64,000 nt of DNA. Source: Pelobates cultripes. Lineage: Eukaryota > Chordata > Amphibia > Anura > Pelobatidae. Numbering within the stretch: the stretch's first letter is position 1; each line of letters starts with the position of its first letter. A program made the position numbers and the translations under genes. This document shows, one piece after another, positions 56,601 to 64,000 of the stretch. The stretch spans positions 247,913,189-247,977,188 of the forward strand of contig OW240917.1 of the NCBI GenBank assembly GCA_933207985.1. The letters are read 5' to 3'. Below the pieces are notes generated by a model. The model was not told the origin of the DNA and searched no databases. It worked only from the letters and a program-made list of their open reading frames with translations.

Positions 56601-59600
56601 AGCTCTTCCTGCAGGTCAATTTACCTTTGGCCTTTGCCATGTACATGGACCTTGCAAACGAGAAGGCAGCTCCTGGGTGAATGAGTCTGAGTCATTGCAG
56701 GTTTTGGAAGTAGTCCGAAAGGTACTTGAACAGTGGCCGAAAAGTTGGGGACCTGTCAGGGCAAGCAATATCTGTGTAGTGTCCCAAGGAAGTCAGGTAT
56801 GTAAAGGGGTAATAATTGGTTTTAGTAGTGGGATCTTTCATCATGCATTCATCCTACCGACCATCCCAAATATTTAATATATTTATATACTCGCCTTCTT
56901 TTCTTATTTACCCCAATGACCCCACACTACTGTCCTAGGTGTAATATGTATGTCCTTGTAGGTGCAACTGATACGTCAGGAGCTGCGCAAAATAAACTGC
57001 CGTGACATCACAGTAACAACTTATAGCAACATCATAGGTATGTCTATTTACATGACCTAATTTGATACTTTAAGAGCCTCTCAGACACTGTGTACCTGTC
57101 ACCACACTGCATACATCCTTCTGACACTACGTATCTATCATGACACTGCACACAGCCTTCTGACCCTGTGTACCTATCACAGTACTACACGCAGTCCTCT
57201 GACAAGAAACTAATTTCTACATTACTACAAGTCCTCTCTTCCATTTTTTTTTCTTTTGATCTTCTCTCTCTTCTCATCCTTGAGAGAACCTTTTCTTACT
57301 AGTTGTATACTTTGTTGTTGTTTTTTTTCAGGGTGTGAATACCAAGTCATTATCTTGAGCACAGTCCGTTCTGTAGAAAGTCTTCCATCTACCTCCCAAG
57401 TTTCATCCAACTTCAGTCTCGAAGTCTTCTGTGACCCAAGAATTCTTAATACTATTCTTACACGTGCACGTTCTCAGATCATTGTGGTGGGAGACATGGT
57501 GGCCCTGTGCTCTTTTGGTGGATGTAGCCGTATCTGGAGGCGTTATGTCCGGGAGAGTGTGGAAAGGGGTAGTACCTCACCATCAACCCTTAGTATGGAG
57601 GAAATAAAGCAGGCAGTGTCCAACCTGCAAGCCTGGAATCAACAGCCAGAAAACCTAGAGGAGGTGGAAGACAGTGACTCCTGGATTTCTGACCTGGACA
57701 TTAATTCAGAAGATCAGATACTGCAAGAACTGTTGGAGAGAAAAACAGAAACAGTTGTGACCGTGTCCGAAGAAGGAATTCTGGAAGTCAGTTCAGGAGA
57801 ATGTACTGAAAATAAAAGCGAGAAGTACACAAATTTCTCTTCACATGTGTTAGAGCAATATTTTCTCACTGAACCCAACAAGTACAAAAAATGTCATTTT
57901 TTTAAGGAAACATTTGAATCTGGCCATGCACTCACCGTAAATGAATGTCCCCAGAGACTAATAAAAATTAAAGGCCGAATGAACTGTGGCATGGCATTTT
58001 CTGGGGACCAAGTTGTTGTCCAACTATCAGGCTCCAGCACCCACGAAGGGAAGGTGGTAGGAGTGATGAAAGCTAAAGAAAAGGGCCAACGTTTTGTCTG
58101 TTTTATGGATCCACACGATAAGTGCATCATGATTCCTATTGACAAGTCAGTCACTAAGATCTTTTGCCATGCGTTTAAAGAGAAGCCAGGTTACATACCT
58201 ATCCGTAGCCTTATAAATGGAAAGGGCAAGACTCATGGACTTGTAAAACTGACACAGGAGATGAAGCAGAATAGTCTTTTCCTGGTGCAGGTAGTCAAGT
58301 GGGATCAAGGTTTCTACTATCCATTGGGTTTTGTAAATCGCATCCTCCCAAAAATACAAACTGTGGAGATGGGTCTTGAGATCCTTGATCTGAATTATCG
58401 CCTGGAGCGTACTGGTAAATACCCCAAATTGGCATCCTTAGAAGCTAAGAAATTGCCTTCGCAAATACCCCTTACAGAAGGGCGCCAGGATTGTCGAAAT
58501 CTTATCACCTTCACAATTGATCCAACAAATGCCAAGGATTTAGATGATGCAATCTCAGTTCAGGACCTGGAAGACTGCTATGAGATTGGTGTTCACATCG
58601 CTGATGTGGCCGCGGTTGTACTTCCAGGAAGTGAGCTAGACAAAGAGGCAAAGGCCCGAGGAGTCACCTATTACGACCATAAACGTGAACCCGAACACAT
58701 GCTTCCACTGAAACTAAGTGCCGATCTGTGCAGTTTGAAGTCACAGTGTGATCGACGGGCACTAACCCTCTTTGTCCAAGTGGAAAAGAACACTGACAGG
58801 ATGGTAAAAGGCTACTTCTGCCGGACACTTATTCGATCTGACCGTCAACTGACTTATGAGGAAGCAAATGATATTCTACGGATCCAGCAGGGGCCCCCAT
58901 TGGTATTTAACAGTGTAGAGGACTGTGTAAGGGTCGCCTATCACTTTTCACAGGTTCATTGCCGTTATCGCTTGCAGGAAGCAGCTATTTACAAGCAGCC
59001 TGATGAAGGTCGTCGCCCTGGTGATCGAAGTGCCCATAGGATGATTGAAGAGCTTATGATTATGTACAATAATTGGGTGGCAGAGTACCTGTGTGAACAG
59101 CAGTCGATAAGTGACCTAGTACCTGTCAGATGCCAGGATCAGCCCAGTTTTGAAAAGCTTGAGAATCTAAGAGACAAATTAAAGCAACTTATACCTCTAT
59201 CCACCTACCTCTCACATCACCTACTGGATATTCCTGTTCAGGAACATCCTCCCTCTGAACTGAAGGTACTTATGCTAACTTCTGTGTGGAAAGAGCTACA
59301 AGATGCAGCACAAAAAGAGGACTATGTCAAAGTCATTGATCTCCTGTCTACAGATGACTTGCACCCACAGCTGTGCAGTGCTGCTCGTGACTTTAGAAGA
59401 AGTCTAGGTGGTGCCCGTTTCCGAAGGTCCACTATGCCTGGGTTTACTGGGCATTACTCCCTGCAGCTATGTTCTTACACCTGGGCCTCATCTCCCATCC
59501 GTCGCTACATTGACATTGTGTTGCAAAGACTCCTTCACAGCACCCTTACCAAAGTAAAACCACAGATGTCCCCTGAAGACATAGAGATGCTCTGCCATGA

Positions 59601-62127
59601 ATTTGACAGACAAGTGCAGCAGGAATCAGCCTATGAGAAAAAAACGTATGCCCTTGAGTTGGCACTTTCATTTTGCACTCAGGTTCAGCAGAAGACAGCA
59701 GTGGTGGTTTCAGCTGAACCCAATCAAAAGGGGTTAAAGTTGGTTTTCCCGATGAATGGAGACTCTCTGTCCAGTCCAGTGGAAGTTGACTACAGCATGC
59801 TTCAACCTGTCATCCAACCCGAGGACGTTAACGGGGGAACGCGACTATCCTGGCGTCGCAGAGTGTATTCATATGAGTATTTCAGAGTCTTGCCTTACAA
59901 GCATATCTCCCAAAGAGGCATCATCGAGTTCAGTAACACTGCCTGGTGTGATGCTGTGAGTTTAATGAGAAAGGGTTACCCAGAGCAGCTGCTTCCTATA
60001 CTAAGAAACGGAATAGAAATGCCAAACTCCAAGGACATTGTGCAGCAAAGTAGTTGTGGTCACTACATAGAACTGAGCATTGATCTGCACCCTGGAGATC
60101 CCTTCCTTGTCCAGCTCTGCAGTACGCTGGACCGTGGCTTACCAACTCCAAGCCCCCAGCTATTCTCTCCAGCCTCTACCATCCAGTTTTGCTTGGAGCA
60201 TACTCATAAGCCAGTAGACTGCTTTGCCAAACAGGCTCAATCGGCACCTCGCCAGCATTATAAGAATGCCGCAGAGTACCAGCAGGTGTGGTACCCCCTC
60301 TGTGAGATGGAAGCTGTGGTTTCTGCGGTAAGCGAGGGAGGGGGTGTGCTGCTCAGGGACGTACCGGTGAAATGGAAAAACACAAATACCATTAAGGAAT
60401 CTGTGGGAATGAAGGGAGCCTTCAAAGTCTCAAAAGACCTAATCAAGGAGTGCGACCTTGACATGGACTTCAATCACTGTTACCTTTGCTTGCGGATGGA
60501 GGAGCTGCGTGCCACTGACAGCCCAGGACTGCTCGATTCCCATACCTACACCTGGGTGGTACATGGACTGACAAAGGAACAAAACAATGCCACAAAGGAG
60601 GATGGAGGCAAAGTCGAATTTCACATCCATCAAGCTACAATGCAACATGTCCCTCAAGAAGCGTTGGAGAGATCAGCCCTGTTCACCGTGGAGATTATCC
60701 CCAAACTGCTGCCTGATATGTAAGAAATGGGGGCAGGGGACACTAACACACATTAACCCATTCGTCACATGAGATGCTATGCCTTTCATGACATAATGCG
60801 ATTTGCATTCTGAAGGGGTTAAAAATTACACAAAATACTGAGATTATCACTACAGAAGCAATTCTTAAACACTTAACAAAGCATTATGTGATTTTAATTA
60901 ATGATTGGAGCTGTGTTATAAAACCATACCTGTAATGGAAGGAGAGAAAGAATTGAGGGGGGCCCTCAAAAAAAATTATGGGGGCCAGTTGACAACGGAC
61001 AGTCCTGACTCAAATTAAGAACTGTCTCCTTGTATGATGAGCAGGGATGAAAAACCTTGTCACTGCAGATGTTGGGATATACATTTCCCAGCATCCTCAG
61101 GCATCTTTTAGTTGTTCCCAGACATCTACAGTGCCGTTGTTAAACACTCCTTGCATCATAGACACTGCGGCACGCTGTAGTGGTTATGGTGCCAGCAGTG
61201 GCCAGTTGACACTTAATTGTAAGTATGGTCTTAGAACACAAGGGTGGTTTCTAGCAGATGTATTGGAACGGAAACATACAATGTTTCAGCTGGAAAAGGA
61301 ACATAAAAAAGGCTCCTAGTGGAGCCGAATTGTTGTATTTGTCGTTTCCAGTACATCTGCCAGAAACCACCCTTACGTACCCAGAACATTTCTTTCTTAA
61401 TTCTACAACACTGTAAATAGTCAAACTATATTAGAACATTGGATCGGCCAGGTGCTGCTTCCCACCTCCACTCCTGAGCCAAGCTCTGCAGTACAATGGC
61501 TAACTCTTTAACTGATCACTCTCAGCCAATGAACAGTCCTGCACCGTCAGGCTTAGATCAGTTTAAGAGATCAGTTAAAGAGCTATGTGCTGCGTCTGAA
61601 GTAGTGAAAGTGGGGAGTGGTGTCTGGAGGGGTGCTGCCAGGGCATTCCTGACTGCATAACCACTACATTGAGCTTCCATACATGACAACTATCCAAAAT
61701 CCATCTGGGCAGTCCTGATTTTGTCTCTTGTGCTTTCCTGGGATTCATTCTCCGTTGTCCAGCTTCTGGGCACACCAGGGAAAGTCTCCATAACGTGCAG
61801 CATCTGCACTCGGATAGCTTTACCAAATAAGCTGAGAGCATTATCAGTGATATGAGTTACTGTCACCCCCTTCCATCAAGGCTTCCAAAAAAAGTCATTC
61901 TGTACAAGAAAAGTGCTGTCCCACAGTATGTATAATTTAAATGTTGCAGGGAAATTTAAATAAATTTAAAGAGTTTAAAAACTATAACTTTATTTAGTAG
62001 AGGGATTGTCAAACACTCACTCACCCTCTTTTTCTCTGCAGACGAAAAAAGACAGCCATACGTCTGCTGAATTCTGCATCTGAGCTTGCCAAGAATATTG
62101 CACTGGGACAAAGGGTCCCTGACAAAA
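49271..62127 (+). CDS. HELZ2: HELZ2, zinc-finger SF1 helicase / RNB exoribonuclease (partial at 3' end)
   Basis: HELZ2 (PRIC285) is an interferon-induced RNA helicase with an RNase II/RNB 3'-5' exonuclease domain, also described as a nuclear-receptor coactivator. Exons with GT-AG ends and consistent phases: 49263-50211 (ATG 49271), 51266-51440, 53068-53175, 53696-54222, 55291-55920, 56010-56796, 56962-57037, 57332-60719, 62042-62127. They encode about 2,239 residues. Order: CCCH and C2H2 zinc fingers (1-350), SF1 Upf1-like helicase (P-loop GPFGTGKT about 761, DEAA about 884-887, YRSVPE, TRAR), RNB domain (DPTNAKDLDD at 1478-1487; SPIRRY about 1802). The second helicase lies past base 64000. 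The frame is open upstream of the ATG to the acceptor, and human HELZ2 is reported to start at a non-AUG codon, so the N-terminus is uncertain. Confidence 0.94.
50212..51265. repeat. HELZ2 intron made of a 34-bp minisatellite
   Basis: From about 50225 to 51235 the intron is head-to-tail copies of a 34-bp unit (CCTGTACACAGTGACCCTGT plus CTGTCTGTCCCCAT), about 30 copies. Only a few bases at each end are non-repeat: GTAATCAGAGAGCG at the donor and a short T/G-rich tract before TATGCAG. Minus-strand open frames up to 332 codons are repeat artefacts. Confidence 0.94.
51266..51440 (+). CDS. HELZ2: HELZ2 exon completing a CCCH finger
   Basis: Encodes SPLSCVFGTGCPKAHSKEEL; with the C of the previous exon this gives C-x6-C-x5-C-x3-H. 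The rest is basic and helical (VSKRNKQVVEVEGLQSYQ). Donor GTGAGT at 51441, phase 0. Confidence 0.92.
51441..53067. other. HELZ2 intron, no array
   Basis: AT-rich; G-run at about 51583-51593. A minus-strand open frame at 52316-51978 has no domain. A 26-bp unit (TTAGACACCCATCAAATGC) is duplicated at about 52940-52985. Confidence 0.45.
53068..53175 (+). CDS. HELZ2: HELZ2 small exon
   Basis: 36 codons (LSEYVEGARISCDRSLDLHI ...) in phase 0 on both sides. Corresponds to the beta-rich region between zinc fingers and helicase in this family. Acceptor TTTTCAG, donor GTAAGG. Confidence 0.9.
53176..53695. other. HELZ2 intron, pyrimidine-rich with (AG)n
   Basis: C/T-rich from about 53330 to 53560, then (AG)n at about 53572-53601; no TE. 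Confidence 0.6.
53696..54222 (+). CDS. HELZ2: HELZ2 exon before the helicase
   Basis: 175 codons plus two bases. Encodes VALLKRDPGVSFSLLAPD and an immunoglobulin-like beta segment (VFGLFEQWLVLDFGERPALL), then a helical part (RRYIHEWLLQEEAAR) typical of the region just before the helicase 1 core in HELZ-type proteins. Donor GTGAGA. Confidence 0.93.
54223..55290. other. HELZ2 intron with MITE remnants
   Basis: The interval 54590-54715 (GGCTGAGATAAG, GTAGGAAAGCATTGGGAGGC, GCACATGCGCG) matches the interior of T2-like subfamily D. Termini are not recognisable. The intron ends in TTCCTCTCTCCAG. Confidence 0.5.
55291..55920 (+). CDS. HELZ2: HELZ2 exon with helicase motif I (P-loop)
   Basis: Contains the Walker A loop GPFGTGKTYT (about residues 761-770) and the start of motif Ia (VLICTHNN). 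The upstream part encodes the 1B-type beta-barrel region. Donor GTACTA at 55921 is weaker than average. Confidence 0.94.
56010..56796 (+). CDS. HELZ2: HELZ2 exon with helicase motifs Ia-IV
   Basis: Starts SVADLYIREHF; motif II is LDEAAQ (about residue 884), motif III AGDHMQESP, motif IV HQNYRSVPEI. All are typical of Upf1-like SF1 helicases. Donor GTATGT at 56797. Confidence 0.94.
56962..57037 (+). CDS. HELZ2: HELZ2 short exon
   Basis: Encodes VQLIRQELRKINCRDITVTT and the beginning of motif V (YSNIIG). Donor GTATGT. A separate ORF start at 57256 upstream of the next exon is intronic. Confidence 0.92.
57065..57205. repeat. Short tandem repeat, about 46 bp, three copies
   Basis: CACTG(T/C)GTACCTGTCAC and CATCCTTCTGACACT recur three times with divergence. 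It begins about 25 bp after the donor at 57038. Confidence 0.65.
57332..60719 (+). CDS. HELZ2: HELZ2 giant exon: helicase end and complete RNB nuclease
   Basis: 3,388 bp. Begins with the rest of motif V (GCEYQVIILSTVRSV) and motif VI (LNTILTRARSQIIVVGD). An acidic linker follows, then a cold-shock/OB-like region, then the RNB domain: DPTNAKDLDDA (residues 1478-1488), IGVHIADVA, RRALTLFV, RMIEELMIMYNNWVAEYL and SPIRRYIDIVLQRLL (Arg about 1805). All the metal-binding Asp and the catalytic Arg positions look intact, so 3'-5' exonuclease activity is expected. The exon ends at GCCTGATAT before GTAAGA; reading on gives a false stop at 60721. Confidence 0.96.
60720..62041. other. HELZ2 intron with a hairpin repeat
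   Basis: Arms GGGTGGTTTCTAGCAGATGT (from about 61241) and ACATCTGCCAGAAACCACCC (from about 61352) form an inverted repeat of about 33 bp. CTGATCTCTTAAACTG-type complementary segments occur at 61510-61580. Polypyrimidine TTTTTCTCTGCAG closes the intron. Confidence 0.6.
62042..62127 (+). CDS. HELZ2: HELZ2 exon, last in window
   Basis: Encodes RKKTAIRLLNSASELAKNIA and LGQRVPDK in the frame set by the previous exon (AT + A). Donor GTGAGT at 62128. This is the link to the second helicase. Confidence 0.9.
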
Positions 62128-62467
62128 GTGAGTGACAGAGCTGTGAGCACGAAAGTGCAGTGCGTGTGCTTCTAGGATCACTGCAGAATGTGTTGTGAAA
62201 GTCTATTGTATTTGAGGTTGTAACCGCGGCTGGTTCCCTTATTTACCATTATAACGTCTTAAAGCATAGAACTTAGTAAGGCTAACCATACAGATATCTT
62301 AGCCATAATTTCATATAGTTAGTGTAAGAGATCCTCTATTTAACATACCGTATATACTGGAGTATAAGCCGAGTTTTTCAGCACACTTTTTGTGCTGAAA
62401 AACCCCAACTCGGCTTATACTCGAGTCAGTCTGTATTATGGCAATTTACATTGCCATAATACAGACT

Positions 62468-62708
62468 GGGGGCTGGCAGAGCTGTTACTTACCTCTCCTG
62501 CAGCTCCTGTCAGCTCTCTCCTACTCCGCGCCGGTCCGTGCAGCACCTCGGTCAGCTCCCAGTGTAAGTCTCGCGAGAGCCGCGGGGTCATAGTGCGGCT
62601 CTCCGAGATTTACACTGGGAGCTGACAGAAGAGCTGCACGGACCGGCGCGGAGGAGGAGAGAGCTGACAGGAGCTGCAGGATAGGTAAGTAACAGCTCTG
62701 CCAGCCCC
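62468..62708. repeat. Long GC-rich palindrome inside the transposon
   Basis: The arms start GGGGCTGGCAGAGCTGTTAC and end GTAACAGCTCTGCCAGCCCC, with GCGCCGGTCCGTGCAG / CTGCACGGACCGGCGC further in. The axis is near 62588. Arms are about 110 bp with a few mismatches. Confidence 0.88.
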
Positions 62709-62794
62709 CTCCTCCCCCCACTGAACTGCCAATGCCACTGGACCACCAGGGAAGGAGAGCCCCCCTCCCTGCCATGTATCAAGCAGGGAGGGGG

Positions 62795-62908
62795 ACAAAA
62801 AATACATAAATTAATAATAAATAATAAAAAATAATAATAATAAAATTATTAAAAAAATAATAATATAACAAAAAAAAATGTAAATAATAATATATTTTTT
62901 TTATAAAA
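62795..62908. repeat. AT-rich low-complexity block
   Basis: AATAATAAATAATAAAAAAT-type sequence with almost no G or C. Confidence 0.9.
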
Positions 62909-62935
62909 ATGCCCACCCCCCACCAAGGCTCTGCA

Positions 62936-63442
62936 ACACAAACACACACTGCATCACACACACACTGCATCACACACACTGCACTCATACACACACACTG
63001 CATCACACACACTGCATTCATACACACACACTGCATCACACACACACACTGCATTCATACACACACACTGCACCACACACACTGCACTCATACACACATA
63101 CACTGCATTCATACACACATACACTGCACTCATACACACACACTGCACTCATACACACACACTGCACTCATACACACATACACTGCATTCATACACACAC
63201 ACTGCATTCATACACACACACACTGCATTCATACACACACACTGCATTCATACACACACTGCATTCATACACACATACACTGCATTCATACACACATACA
63301 CTGCACTCATACACACACACTGCATTCATACACACACACTGCATTCATACACACACACACTGCGCACTCATATACACACTGCATTTATACACACACTGCG
63401 CACTCATACACACACACTGCATTCATCATATACACACACTGT
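62936..63442. repeat. CA-rich minisatellite, about 15-23 bp units
   Basis: Repeats of CACACACACTGCATTCATA and close variants (CTCATA, TACACA insertions), about 27 copies. Open frames on both strands (His/Thr-rich or Cys/Val-rich) are artefacts. Confidence 0.93.
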
Positions 63443-63621
63443 AAATAAATATTCAATTAATATAATTTTTTAAGGATCTAATTTTATTTAGAAATTTACC
63501 AGTAGCTGCTGCATTTCCCACCCTAGTCTTATACTCGAGTCAATACGTTTTCCCAGTTTTTTGGGGTAAAATTAGGGGCCACGGCTTATATTCGGGTCGG
63601 CTTATACTCGAGTATATACGG

Positions 63622-64000
63622 TATATAAATAATTGAGAATACAATATAAAATAAGGATTGTCTTGGAAGCAATAAAGTTTTGTCTTTTAAATATTTATTA
63701 TATAAAAATATAAATATAGACATATAAAATCCATTACAATAATTTATAGCAGAGTTGATAAGATTAAACTAAATGCTTGCAAATATCATTAATAGGTTAA
63801 CATACCCTTCTGAACATGTTATCATGTCAGCCTCTCTGTCATTTTAAGATGGAGCAGCGTCTGTCTCCAAGTCTCTCCTCTGTTTCTTAACATTTAAAAG
63901 TACACCTATTTATACCTTAGGTGTCTCCATTTTAGGGTTACCGTAGTTCATATATGAAAAAGTAACACTTCTTTTACTTTATTTATTTATGGCATCTTAA
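63622..64000. other. HELZ2 intron to window end
   Basis: AT-rich; no exon or TE terminus recognised before the window ends. Confidence 0.45.

Larger units (their letters stand above)
62348..63621. mobile_element. TA-flanked hairpin DNA transposon in the HELZ2 intron
   Basis: Termini CCGTATATACTGGAGTATAA and TTATACTCGAGTATATACGG are inverted and flanked by TA. A second hairpin adjoins the left end (AAGCCGAGTTTTTCAGCAC / GTGCTGAAAAACCCC... CTCGGCTT). The interior contains a long GC-rich palindrome, an AT-rich block and a CA-rich array. No transposase is encoded, so it is nonautonomous. Confidence 0.8.

Noticed and set aside
57256..57331. ATG at 57256 as the start of a separate gene
   Set aside because: The first 25 codons are intron; the acceptor TTTTCAG at 57331 and the motif V continuity show it is a HELZ2 internal exon.
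60718..60723. TAA at 60721 as the HELZ2 stop codon
   Set aside because: GTAAGA at 60720 is a donor; the next exon at 62042 continues in frame and the second helicase is still missing.
62909..63448. 179-codon His/Thr-rich frame
   Set aside because: CA-rich minisatellite.

Overview
The window is vertebrate nuclear DNA, most likely from a frog (anuran). It holds long intron-split genes with GT-AG junctions, a CpG-rich promoter, many TTAA-flanked MITEs resembling the T2/Kolobok families described in Xenopus, DIRS-like and L1/Tx1-like retroelements, a Tc1-like transposon and very many minisatellites. The species cannot be named from the sequence alone.

Two protein-coding genes lie in tandem on the + strand. 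GMEB2 (SAND-domain transcription factor) runs from a CpG-rich promoter and noncoding exon near 5.3-5.62 kb through nine coding exons (14859-26243); these splice to about 525 residues, close to human GMEB2. HELZ2 (interferon-inducible zinc-finger / SF1 helicase / RNB exoribonuclease) runs from 49271, or possibly from an upstream in-frame exon at 44694, to 62127 and continues past the window. The part present encodes the zinc fingers, the first helicase core and the complete RNB nuclease; the second helicase lies beyond the end. The same order and orientation (GMEB2 then HELZ2 along transcription) is known at human 20q13.33.

Layout: 1-2.3 kb, decayed DIRS-like retroelement (minus strand); 2.5-5.3 kb, foldback and TTAA MITEs; 5.3-5.6 kb, GMEB2 promoter and exon 1; 5.8-8.7 kb, minisatellites; 8.7-14.8 kb, rest of GMEB2 intron 1 with MITEs and a solo LTR; 14.86-26.24 kb, GMEB2 coding exons with minisatellites in introns 2 and 3; 26.2-41 kb, 3'UTR and intergenic DNA with MITEs and a 7.5-kb L1/Tx1-like element (32.4-39.8 kb) that is interrupted by a very young gag-only LTR retrotransposon (34.7-37.0 kb); 41.7-44.3 kb, three tandem arrays around a short unique island with an IRF/ISRE-like motif; 44.7-49.2 kb, candidate HELZ2 first coding exon, a MITE, a Tc1-like transposon and an 80-bp array; 49.27-62.13 kb, HELZ2 exons, with one intron made entirely of a 34-bp minisatellite; 62.3-63.6 kb, a TA-flanked hairpin transposon.

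The most notable observations are the gag-only LTR element with apparently identical LTRs, minisatellites that begin right at splice donors in both genes, a HELZ2 zinc finger split by a pure minisatellite intron, a His-to-Trp change in HELZ2 finger 1, and a candidate interferon-responsive island and upstream coding exon for HELZ2. All calls come from reading the sequence and from recalled family knowledge; no search or alignment was run.
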